From an uncultured Nioella sp. (lineage in GTDB: Bacteria; Pseudomonadota; Alphaproteobacteria; Rhodobacterales; Rhodobacteraceae): 64,000 nt of DNA. The notes below the pieces were generated by a model. It was given only the letters and a program-made list of their open reading frames with translations. It made no database searches and was not told the origin of the DNA. Positions 48,758-57,308 of the stretch are shown here, one piece after another (within the stretch, counting starts at the first letter, position 1; every line of letters starts with the position of its first letter). A program made the translations under genes and the position numbers. Location: NCBI GenBank assembly GCA_947495575.1, contig CANLZL010000003.1, positions 1 to 64,000 of the forward strand. The letters are read 5' to 3'.

Positions 48758-49612
48758 TTGATTTCCGATTTGAGCTACTATCTGACTAAGCCTACGAAAG
48801 CGTTGACGAGAACTCCATTGTCCAGTGCCCTACCCACACCCCGATTGCGCTCGATTGTTGCTGCAATGACTCTGCTGGCCCTGGCGGCTTGCGGGCCTGC
48901 GACCTTGCCATCAGGCGCCACGATAAATGATCCGACAGAGGTTCAGAACCGCGGCATTCACCAGTTTAACGTTGCAGTGGATCGCGCGCTTATTCGCCCG
49001 GTTTCGCTGACATATGGCACCGTGGTTCCTGAACCCGTGCGCGATAGCGTCAGCAACTTTTCTGATAATCTTGATCAGCCGCGCCATGTCGTAAACAACC
49101 TACTGCAATTTCGCCTTTACAGCGCGGCGCAGAACACCTTCCGCTTCCTTGTGAATTCCACTTTCGGATTTGGCGGCCTGTTCGACCCTGCGACCGATAT
49201 GGGCATTCTGCCTGTTGAGACCGACTTCGGCGAAACGCTGCACGTATGGGGCGTCGAAGAGGGCGCCTATGTTGTGTTACCCGTTCTTGGCCCCTCGACC
49301 AGCCGGGACACCGCCGGTTTCATCGTCGACCGGGTTATGAACCCGACGCGTCTGGTACTGACCGCCCCGGAAAGCGATTACGCCACGGGTGCAACTGTCG
49401 CTGACGCAATGAACACGCGTTATCGTTTTGCGGATACGATTGACGGACTGTATTATGACAGTGCCGACAGCTACAGCCAGGCGCGGCTGCTGTTCCTGCA
49501 GAACCGCCGGTTTGAACTGCGCGGGAATGCCCCCGTCGACTACGCCGACCCCTATGAAGACCCCTATTCCGATCCTTACGAAGATCCATATGAGGACCCC
49601 TATGCGCAATAA
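48758..49612 (+). CDS. mlaA: MlaA/VacJ family lipoprotein
   Basis: LALAACGP lipobox; NRGIHQFNVAVDRALIRPV; GVEEGAYVVLPVLGPSTSRD; start codon uncertain. Confidence 0.92.
   Translation: MISDLSYYLTKPTKALTRTPLSSALPTPRLRSIVAAMTLLALAACGPATLPSGATINDPTEVQNRGIHQFNVAVDRALIRPVSLTYGTVVPEPVRDSVSNFSDNLDQPRHVVNNLLQFRLYSAAQNTFRFLVNSTFGFGGLFDPATDMGILPVETDFGETLHVWGVEEGAYVVLPVLGPSTSRDTAGFIVDRVMNPTRLVLTAPESDYATGATVADAMNTRYRFADTIDGLYYDSADSYSQARLLFLQNRRFELRGNAPVDYADPYEDPYSDPYEDPYEDPYAQ
49547..49606 (+). repeat. Five 12-bp tandem repeats encoding (DPYx)5 at MlaA C-terminus
   Basis: gacccctatgaa gacccctattcc gatccttacgaa gatccatatgag gacccctatgcg. Confidence 0.95.
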
Positions 49613-50213
49613 ATTCTCTTTTTCGCGACGTGGATTCCTGGGTCTGAGTCTGGCTTCAACCGCTGGGCTAATGATGCCAGAGCGCATTTGGGCCCTGACC
49701 ACCAGTGCAGCACGCACATTGGTAGAGGGTCTGGTTGCTGATTTGTATGATGTGATCAATTCAGGCCGGGCAGAAGACCGAATGTATCGTGATTTCGAAG
49801 GATTTCTCGATCGCTATGCAGACATGCCAATTATCGCCCAATCAGTAATGGGTGTAGATTGGCGACGCGCCTCTTCAGGTCAACGCAGTGCCTTTGTGTC
49901 GGCATTCAAAACTTATATTTCGCGCAAATATGGCAGCCGGTTCCGCGATCTTGTTGGTGGGCAAATCGAAGTCACCGACGCGCGGGCCATTCGCAACTTC
50001 TTCGAGGTTCGGTCGCTCGCGCGATTGCGCGGCGAGTCACCATTCGAAGTCATCTGGTTGGTGTCGGACGGGTCGGGCGCTCCGCGAGTGTTCAATATTA
50101 TCATCGAAGGTATCAACCTCACCACGACAGAGCGGGAAGAGGTCGGCGCCCTCATGGATCGCAATGGTGGCAATATTGATGCGATGATCGCGGATCTGCG
50201 TAACGCCAGTTAA
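49602..50213 (+). CDS. mlaC: MlaC/Ttg2D-type phospholipid-binding ABC transporter substrate protein
   Basis: MRNKFSFSRRGFLGLSLAS signal; FLDRYADMPIIAQSVMGVDWRRASSGQRSAFVSAFKTYISRKYGSRF. Confidence 0.9.
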   Translation: MRNKFSFSRRGFLGLSLASTAGLMMPERIWALTTSAARTLVEGLVADLYDVINSGRAEDRMYRDFEGFLDRYADMPIIAQSVMGVDWRRASSGQRSAFVSAFKTYISRKYGSRFRDLVGGQIEVTDARAIRNFFEVRSLARLRGESPFEVIWLVSDGSGAPRVFNIIIEGINLTTTEREEVGALMDRNGGNIDAMIADLRNAS

Positions 50214-50284
50214 GTGCGGCCTGCCCTGCGCCGTCTTTTAAGGCCCATTGCGGCCTCTCATTAAGGCAGCGCGACCCGACGATG

Positions 50285-50319
50285 GCCCCATCGGGGCTTG
50301 AGGAGGGGCGCCCCTCCTC
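50285..50319. terminator. Tandem hairpins between convergent mlaC and PBP1A genes
   Basis: gccccatcggggc followed by perfect palindrome gaggaggggcgcccctcctc (50300-50319). Confidence 0.5.
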
Positions 50320-50372
50320 CTTTAGTTACCGCGCAACATGCACGACGTGGATTGACAGAAAGGCAAATCTGC

Positions 50373-52544
50373 CTAGTTCCGGTTGCGCCCCCCAAGAATA
50401 CCGATGACCTCCATCAGGATTTGCTCTGCCAAATCAGGCTGACGCGCTGGCGTCGCTTCCGGTTCGGGTGGCCGCGCCTCGGCAACAGGATCGATCATCG
50501 GCAAGGGGCGCGGTGGAATGCCTTCATGAATGCGTTCCATGGTTTGCCGCCAGATTTCTGCAGGCAAGCCACCGCCGGTGACGCCGGCCAGCGGCGTATT
50601 GTCATCATAACCCATCCAGACACCTGCAACGTAATCTGCCGTGAAACCGATAAACCACGCATCCCGCGCACTTTGCGTTGTGCCCGTTTTCCCCGCTACG
50701 GGGCGGTCCGGCAGCTGTGCCCGTGACCCAGTGCCATTGGCAACTACTTCGGCCATCATATAGGTCAGCTGACGCGCCGCGAACTCGCTGATGACGCGTT
50801 CCCTGATACCGCCGCCCTGGCCCATCATTGCGTCACTGTCACCCAAAAGGCGCAGGTCAATCAGGCCATAGGGGGCAACAGCAGAGCCGCCATTGAGAAT
50901 ACCGGCATAGGCGCCAGTCATTTCAATTAGAGTGCTTTCAGACACGCCAAGCGCCAAGGCCGGCCCATCAGCCAGATCGCTGTCGATGCCAAATTGAGAG
51001 GCGACGGTGCGCACCAGATCCCGGCCCACTTCTTCTGAAAGGCGCACCGCAGTTGTATTGAGCGACGCCCTGAGCGCGTCGGTGAGGGTCACTTCGCCGT
51101 AATATTCGCGCGTATAGTTTTGCGGCGTCCACGGGCCAGAGCCTGGCACATTGATCGTCAGCGCCGCATCAAGGATCATATCATCAAAACGCCAGCCTAG
51201 ATCGAGCGCAGTGGCAAACACAAAGGGCTTGAAGGCTGAACCTGTCTGCCGGTTGGCCTGCGTAGCGCGATTGAACAGTCCCGGCCCGGCCTGTCTGCCG
51301 CCAACCATGGCGCGCACGGCACCATCTGCGGACATTACGATAATCGCGGCTTGTGCCTCCGATCCTTCACGAACCTGATTGGCAAAGACCTCTTCCAGCG
51401 CTTCTTCCGCCGCTGCCTGCATCCGCGGATCAAACGTGGTGCGAAGGATCACATCTTCTGTAGTTTCACGTAGCAAGAAATTGGGACCCTGGGTCATCAC
51501 CCAATCGGCAAACGCATCGCCCGTACTGTCCTGCGCAGCGGAAGAAAGCGTGGCTGGGTTGGCCCGCGCCTGATCGGCCTCTGCTTCGGTCAGGTATCCC
51601 TGATCCTCCATCAGGTTCAGCACAACATTGGCGCGTTCCTGGCTGCGCAGCAGATTTGTGGTTGGGGCAAAGCGCGACGGCGCGGTCAGAAGCCCTGCCA
51701 ACATTGCGCCCTCAGATGCAGTTACTTCGGCGGCGGAATGGCCAAAATAGCGCTGCGAGGCGGCTTCGACGCCATAGGCACCCGCACCCATATAGGCGCG
51801 GTTGAGGTAGATCGTCAGGATTTCATCCTTGGTATACCGCAGCTCCATCGCGAGCGCGAAAGGCATCTCCTGAATTTTGCGCCACATGCTACCGCGACGG
51901 CAATCGGCCTCGTATTCGGCCTCGGTCTCCCAAACATCAGGGTCATAGGCCCGCCCCAGGCAGAGAAGCTTGGCCACCTGCTGTGTTATGGTGGAGCCGC
52001 CATGACCAGACAGAGGCCCACGCCCTTCGCGCAAGTTGATGCGGATGGCGGACGCAATACCGCGCGGACTGATCCCAAAATGCCGGAAAAAACGCCGATC
52101 TTCTGTGGCAACAATCGCGTTTACCACGTGTTCCGAAGCTGTGTCGGTATCAACCAGGCCACCGAATTGTTCACCGCGCCATGCAAAGACGTTGCCGTCG
52201 CGGTCCAGCATTGTGACCGAACCACGCGCACGTCCATCCACCAGTTCCTCCATCGGGGGAAGCGTTGTGTAGATATAGGCTGTCGCAGCGGCCACCATCA
52301 AGAATACGACAAGCGTGACCCGCCAAACGATGCCAAAAATGATCCTCAGGATAAGTCGGAAAAACGCGCCGATTGCGCCCAAAATCCCACGACGGGCGGG
52401 TTTGCGGGCATTTCTGCGCCGAGATGTGGTTTTTTTCCGTTTTGCCGGCGCACGCGACCGTGCAGGCGCAGCATTTCGCCGATCTGCAACCAGCCGACGA
52501 TTCCCACCTGACCCGCGTCCACCGCGATTTCCTGAAGCGCTCAT
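50373..52544 (-). CDS. Penicillin-binding protein 1A (bifunctional transglycosylase/transpeptidase)
   Basis: ATEDRRFFRHFGISPRGIASAIRINLREG; GGSTITQQVAKLL; TGSAFKPFVFATAL; AGKTGTTQSARDAWFIGFT. Confidence 0.95.
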   Translation of the reverse strand: MSASGNRGGRGSGGNRRLVADRRNAAPARSRAPAKRKKTTSRRRNARKPARRGILGAIGAFFRLILRIIFGIVWRVTLVVFLMVAAATAYIYTTLPPMEELVDGRARGSVTMLDRDGNVFAWRGEQFGGLVDTDTASEHVVNAIVATEDRRFFRHFGISPRGIASAIRINLREGRGPLSGHGGSTITQQVAKLLCLGRAYDPDVWETEAEYEADCRRGSMWRKIQEMPFALAMELRYTKDEILTIYLNRAYMGAGAYGVEAASQRYFGHSAAEVTASEGAMLAGLLTAPSRFAPTTNLLRSQERANVVLNLMEDQGYLTEAEADQARANPATLSSAAQDSTGDAFADWVMTQGPNFLLRETTEDVILRTTFDPRMQAAAEEALEEVFANQVREGSEAQAAIIVMSADGAVRAMVGGRQAGPGLFNRATQANRQTGSAFKPFVFATALDLGWRFDDMILDAALTINVPGSGPWTPQNYTREYYGEVTLTDALRASLNTTAVRLSEEVGRDLVRTVASQFGIDSDLADGPALALGVSESTLIEMTGAYAGILNGGSAVAPYGLIDLRLLGDSDAMMGQGGGIRERVISEFAARQLTYMMAEVVANGTGSRAQLPDRPVAGKTGTTQSARDAWFIGFTADYVAGVWMGYDDNTPLAGVTGGGLPAEIWRQTMERIHEGIPPRPLPMIDPVAEARPPEPEATPARQPDLAEQILMEVIGILGGRNRN

Positions 52545-52793
52545 TGATGTACCTGCTCGTTTTGCAAGGAAGATACGGCAATCCGAGTCGTTTGTGGAGA
52601 GGCTTCGCCGCAGTGCCGAAATTCCATTTCGCCTATTTTTTGAACATTTGCACAAAAAACTGCCAATTTTTTGAAAAACGGGCATTTCGTTAACGCTTCC
52701 TTGCCCGCGTTTCGTTGCCCTTTGGGCCTCAACGTCCTGTCTTGGCACACGTCAGGGCCCGCTCGAGGCCCAAATAAACGGAAGGGTAACACC

Positions 52794-53132
52794 GTGAAAC
52801 TCATCATTGCAGCAATCAAGCCGTTCAAGCTGGAGGAGGTCCGCGAGGCTCTGACCTCTATCGGCGTGCGCGGAATGATGGTGACAGAGATCAAGGGCTT
52901 CGGCTCGCAATCTGGCCACACCGAAATTTACCGCGGCGCGGAATATGCCGTGAACTTCGTTCCGAAGGTGAAACTGGAAATTGTCGTCGCGGCCTCGATG
53001 GCTGACCAAGTTGTCGACACCATCCAGACCACCGCCAAGACCGATAAAATCGGCGACGGTAAAATCTTCGTTCTGGATGTGGCTTCGGCCGTTCGCGTCC
53101 GTACGGGCGAAACCAACGACGACGCGCTGTAA
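52794..53132 (+). CDS. glnK: P-II family nitrogen regulatory protein
   Basis: GTG start; VKLIIAAIKPFKLEEVREALTSIGVRGMMVTEIKGFGSQSGHTEIYRGAEYAVNFVPKVKLEI; upstream of amtB. Confidence 0.95.
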   Translation: MKLIIAAIKPFKLEEVREALTSIGVRGMMVTEIKGFGSQSGHTEIYRGAEYAVNFVPKVKLEIVVAASMADQVVDTIQTTAKTDKIGDGKIFVLDVASAVRVRTGETNDDAL

Positions 53133-53163
53133 CGCCCGTTTCACGACAAAGGACAGTAATCCG

Positions 53164-54477
53164 ATGAAAACCAAGTTTCTCCTCTCAGCAGCAGCCGCTG
53201 CTGCGCTGCCCTCGATGGGACTGGCTCAAGAAGCCGGCGTCGAAGCGGCTGCGCATACCTCTTACATTCTGACCACTCTGCTCTTCCTGATCGGTGGTTT
53301 CCTTGTGTTCTGGATGGCCGCAGGCTTTGCCATGCTCGAAGCGGGCCTGGTGCGTTCCAAGAACGTTGCCATGCAGCTGACCAAGAACATCTCACTCTTC
53401 TCCATCGCTGCAATCATGTACTGGGCCGTTGGCTTCGGCATCATGTATCCCGGCGAATGGCTGATCGAAGGCTGGCTGGGTCCGTTCTTTGCCTTCACGT
53501 CGCTTGAACCTGTTGGCGTTGCCGCCGCTGATACCGCGCTGGATTACGCGTCGGTCGGTTCTGACTTCTTCTTCCAGCTGATGTTCTGTGCCACAACCGC
53601 ATCTATTGTATCCGGTACGCTGGCCGAGCGCATCAAGCTGTGGCCCTTCCTGGCCTTCGTTGTAGTCCTGACTGGCTTCATCTACCCGATCGAAGCATCC
53701 TGGCAGTGGGGCGGCGGCTGGTTGTCCGAAGCTGGTTTCTCTGACTTTGCTGGTTCGACCCTTGTTCACGCAGCAGGCGGTTTCGCAGCGCTGGCCGGTG
53801 CCATCGTTCTTGGCCCCCGTATCGGCAAATACAAAGATGGCCGCACTGTTCCGATGCCCGGTTCCAACCTGGCGCTTGCTACCCTGGGTACGTTCATCCT
53901 GTGGCTCGGTTGGTTTGGTTTCAACGGCGGTTCGCAGCTGGCAATGGGCACCGTAGGTGACGTCGCTGACGTATCCCGTATCTTCGCCAACACCAACATG
54001 GCCGCAGCAGCAGGCGCAGTTGTCGCTCTGATCCTGACCCAAGTGATGTTCGGCAAGGCCGACCTTACGATGGTCCTGAACGGCGCATTGGCTGGTCTGG
54101 TGTCGATCACAGCAGAACCGCTGACACCGTCACTTTTCCAGGCGCTGATCATCGGTGGCATCGGTGGCGCGATCGTGGTCTTCACGGTTCCAATGCTCGA
54201 CAAGTTCCAGATCGACGACGTTGTTGGTGCGATCCCGGTTCACCTGATCGCTGGCCTCTGGGGTACGTTCATCGTGGCCTGGACCAATGATGGCGCATCC
54301 TTCGGGACGCAGATCATGGGCATGGCTGCAATTGGCGCCTTCGTCTTCGTGGTCTCGATGGTATTCTTCCTGATCCTGAAAGCCACAGTTGGCCTTCGCG
54401 TGAGTGAAGAAGATGAGATCAACGGGTTGGACATGGCCGAACTGGGCATGGAAGCCTATCCCGAGTTCTCCAACTAA
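53164..54477 (+). CDS. amtB: Ammonium transporter
   Basis: FWMAAGFAMLEAGLVRSKN; WLGWFGFNGGSQLAMG; signal-like N-terminus. Confidence 0.97.
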   Translation: MKTKFLLSAAAAAALPSMGLAQEAGVEAAAHTSYILTTLLFLIGGFLVFWMAAGFAMLEAGLVRSKNVAMQLTKNISLFSIAAIMYWAVGFGIMYPGEWLIEGWLGPFFAFTSLEPVGVAAADTALDYASVGSDFFFQLMFCATTASIVSGTLAERIKLWPFLAFVVVLTGFIYPIEASWQWGGGWLSEAGFSDFAGSTLVHAAGGFAALAGAIVLGPRIGKYKDGRTVPMPGSNLALATLGTFILWLGWFGFNGGSQLAMGTVGDVADVSRIFANTNMAAAAGAVVALILTQVMFGKADLTMVLNGALAGLVSITAEPLTPSLFQALIIGGIGGAIVVFTVPMLDKFQIDDVVGAIPVHLIAGLWGTFIVAWTNDGASFGTQIMGMAAIGAFVFVVSMVFFLILKATVGLRVSEEDEINGLDMAELGMEAYPEFSN

Positions 54478-54505
54478 ATTTCAACCAAATCACTTTGGTT
54501 AACCG

Positions 54506-54535
54506 GGGCGCCCTGCAAGGGGCGCCCTTTTTTTG
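54506..54535 (+). terminator. Intrinsic terminator after amtB
   Basis: gggcgccctgcaaggggcgccctttttttg. Confidence 0.9.
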
Positions 54536-54593
54536 TAGGAAAATACGGCGTCAATCACTTCTCGTGCTACTGTTGGTGACGGAGGTTTAACAA

Positions 54594-55289
54594 ATGAAAG
54601 AAAAAACCTGTGTCATCCTTGGGTTTGGACCGGGTCTTGGACAGGCATATGCGAATGCCTTTTCAGAGTCTGGCTATCGCCTGGCGCTTCTCAGCCGGAC
54701 AGCGAAAAGTTTGGAAGATATCAGCATCGACCATGTTGCGATTGAATGTGACGCGGCTGATCCCTCCTCCGTGCAATCCGCGCTGAACGATGTGGAGGCT
54801 CAGTTGGGCGCGATTGACGTCTTAGTCTACAACGCCGACCTGGCCCAATTCGGACCCCTCGAAGAGATCGACGAAACGATATTCGAAGCGAGTTGGAAAG
54901 TTGGGGCGCTCGGGCTATTTGCGGCAGCTAAACACATAACCCCCGGCATGGCAGAGCGCGGCCAGGGCACCATCATTGTGTCTGGCGCCACCGCAGCGTT
55001 GCGCGGCAATGTCTGGACAACCGCCTTTGCGCCGACCAAGGCCGCGCAGCGCATACTCGCGCAATCATTGGCCAAGCAGTTGGGACCAAAAGGCATTCAC
55101 GTCGCCTATATCGTGATTGACGGTGTCATCGACACAGAAGATACGCGCGCCAATTTCGCACCGGACAGGCCTGATGATTTCTTCGTTAAGCCAGCAGCAA
55201 TCGCTCAGGCCGCTCTGCACTTAGCGGCACAAGACCGGTCGGCCTGGACTTTTGAACTTGATCTGCGCCCTTTTGGAGAGCGGTGGTAA
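54594..55289 (+). CDS. SDR-family oxidoreductase
   Basis: CVILGFGPGLGQAYANAFSESGYRLALLSR; variant catalytic region AFAPTKAAQRILAQSLA. Confidence 0.88.
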   Translation: MKEKTCVILGFGPGLGQAYANAFSESGYRLALLSRTAKSLEDISIDHVAIECDAADPSSVQSALNDVEAQLGAIDVLVYNADLAQFGPLEEIDETIFEASWKVGALGLFAAAKHITPGMAERGQGTIIVSGATAALRGNVWTTAFAPTKAAQRILAQSLAKQLGPKGIHVAYIVIDGVIDTEDTRANFAPDRPDDFFVKPAAIAQAALHLAAQDRSAWTFELDLRPFGERW

Positions 55290-55469
55290 AGCTACCGTAA
55301 AAAGAACGGGAGTTAATCGGCAATCGTGCTGGTTTGCGACGCTATCCCCGAGACATTTCCTCATTGCCATCTGCTCTATCGCGGCAGGCGCAAAGAACAA
55401 CCTCTGGACTCCGTCTGAACTGCCAATGCTCCGGCCAGTCACCCCACTCTCGACCTGCTGAATTGCGAT

Positions 55470-55937
55470 CTAGTTGGAGCCACCAATCGTCAGCCAATTT
55501 TCAAAGGCAGACCGATTTTGGTCGGCCGCGATAAACTGGAAATTTGGGTAGATCCTCCAGTGGTCGGCACGGTATTCCGATCTTGGCATGTCACCGATCA
55601 TACCGATGGGGTTTCCGCCATAGATATTGAAACAGATGATGTTGCGCTCATCGCTGACGGGCGAAACCTCTGCGCAGACTTGCCCGGTGCAGCCCGATAC
55701 TGCGGAATTCCGGCCCAATTGCCAGACGGTCGAGGAATTGGCGCTAACCTGCAGGGTGGCACCCCAATCGGTTCCCTGAGTGCAGCTATGGGTCCATATC
55801 ACTGACAGCGTGATGTTTTGCCCGGTTTGGTTGCGGACCGTCAGTGGCGCCGGTTCGGCGCTGGCAGTCCCCACACTGATACTCAGAAGGGCGAATGACG
55901 CGAATAAGAGCTTCTGGAAACCTGATAGCATGCGCAT
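55470..55937 (-). CDS. Hypothetical secreted protein with four cysteines
   Basis: Signal peptide MRMLSGFQKLLFASFALLSISVGTASA; no recognised family. Confidence 0.65.
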   Translation of the reverse strand: MRMLSGFQKLLFASFALLSISVGTASAEPAPLTVRNQTGQNITLSVIWTHSCTQGTDWGATLQVSANSSTVWQLGRNSAVSGCTGQVCAEVSPVSDERNIICFNIYGGNPIGMIGDMPRSEYRADHWRIYPNFQFIAADQNRSAFENWLTIGGSN

Positions 55938-56169
55938 GTATTGTTCCTTTTGGAGGGGAAACATGCGATTTTGCGTTGCAAAATGAAGCATGGTTCGTTG
56001 GCAACGCAGTCATATTCTAAGAGGTGCCATCACCGCATGTTAGCAGAAGACAGTCAAGCAATGCCTCCGGCGTGGAAAAGCTAGCCCACCCGAATCTGCA
56101 TTCCTTGGTGAGCATTGGGAACCGCCAAACCTGCCAAAGCATGCTGCACTTGCCGTCCGGAATTTCCTT

Positions 56170-56415
56170 CTAGCGCTGCCGCCGATGAATCACATGTCCA
56201 AGCAGGTTGGCATTCAGCGTGTAGCGGCGCCCGGGTTTCCAACCATGATCGGTAAGGGCCGCCTGTACCTGGTCCTGGCTAAGGCCGCCTTTCCGAGACG
56301 ATTGGCAATGGGTGACCAGCATCACGGTTTGTTCCGGGCCATCGAATTTCGACAACCAGTTCCGCAGATCCCGCTCAGCGGCGATCGTGATGCGTTTTAG
56401 GTTTGGTCTGTCCAT
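56170..56415 (-). CDS. Hypothetical protein (81 aa)
   Basis: ORF starting MDRPNLKRITIAAERDLRNWL; no recognised family; start uncertain. Confidence 0.5.
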   Translation of the reverse strand: MDRPNLKRITIAAERDLRNWLSKFDGPEQTVMLVTHCQSSRKGGLSQDQVQAALTDHGWKPGRRYTLNANLLGHVIHRRQR

Positions 56416-56536
56416 AACGGGACGATACCGGTTTGTTCCTGGATGTACATTCATTGGAGCGGGTAACTGACAGAAGGCTGTCAGCAGGGGGATGCTAGAT
56501 CGGTTCGGCACAAATAGCCACGTTAGGAGAAAACCA

Positions 56537-56842
56537 TTGGCCACCCCCGTTGTCGAAACCGTTATTTTCAAACTGGAAGACGGCGTCTCCAAGCAGGATT
56601 TCCTGATTGCTGCCGAAAAGATCAATGATTTTGTTCAAGCAAGCCCCGGCTTCATCCGACGCCGCCTGTCAGCGGCCGAAGATGGAACCTGGATCGAACA
56701 TGTCGAATGGGAAAGCATGGATCAGGCCAAGGCCGCAGCCGCCGCGTTCCATTCCGATCCGGATTGCGCAGCGGTTGGAAAATCTATTCTCGGGTCTAGC
56801 GTTCAGATGATCCATTCCAATCTGGAAATCGCCTTGCGTTGA
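56537..56842 (+). CDS. Hypothetical small protein, dimeric alpha/beta barrel/ABM-like
   Basis: TTG start preceded by aggagaaa; VVETVIFKLEDGVSKQDFLIAAEKINDFVQASPGFIRRRLSAAEDGTWIEHVEWESMDQAKAA. Confidence 0.72.
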   Translation: MATPVVETVIFKLEDGVSKQDFLIAAEKINDFVQASPGFIRRRLSAAEDGTWIEHVEWESMDQAKAAAAAFHSDPDCAAVGKSILGSSVQMIHSNLEIALR

Positions 56843-56866
56843 CCGACCGCCCCCCATGAAAAGGAA

Positions 56867-56893
56867 AAGCCCCGCCAATATGGCGGGGCCTAT
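56867..56893 (-). terminator. Intrinsic terminator of trxA
   Basis: minus strand ggccccgccatattggcggggcttttcctttt. Confidence 0.85.
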
Positions 56894-56920
56894 TAAGCTT
56901 CCAGGCGGGATAGAGAGGGC

Positions 56921-57241
56921 TCAGATTTCGCCTTCGATCCAGCTTTGCAAAGCGGCTTTGGGGGCAGCGCCAACCTTGTTGGATACCACTTCGCCGCCTT
57001 TGAACAGGAACAGCGCCGGGATACCGCGCACGCCCAGTTGCATTGGCGAATTGGGGTTTTCGTCGACATTGATCTTCACGATCTTGACCTTGTCACCCAG
57101 TTCTTCCGAAATCTCTTCCAAAGCGGGGCCGATCTGGCGGCATGGGCCACACCATTCTGCCCAGAAATCAACGACAACGGGGATGTCGGATTCTTTCACT
57201 TCACTGTCAAATGTTGCGTCTGTGACGGCTACGGTGGCCAT
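56921..57241 (-). CDS. trxA: Thioredoxin
   Basis: [23 protein letters not shown]. Confidence 0.97.
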   Translation of the reverse strand: MATVAVTDATFDSEVKESDIPVVVDFWAEWCGPCRQIGPALEEISEELGDKVKIVKINVDENPNSPMQLGVRGIPALFLFKGGEVVSNKVGAAPKAALQSWIEGEI

Positions 57242-57308
57242 ATCTAGCCCTCCTGAGGGGTTTTTGCTTTGGGTCAGGGCAGGAACCTATGAACGCGGAC
57301 CGCCCGCG

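Noticed and set aside
51738-52511. 257-aa plus-strand ORF antisense to PBP1A
   Set aside because: Shadow of a well-conserved PBP1A; no evidence of translation
52545-52793. Possible NtrC or sigma-54 site upstream of glnK (ttgcacaaaaaactgccaa; tggcacacgtcagggc)
   Set aside because: Neither matches the consensus spacing convincingly (no GG-N10-GC element); needs motif search and TSS data
53392-54203. Minus-strand ORFs antisense to amtB
   Set aside because: Codon-bias shadow ORFs; amtB is unambiguous
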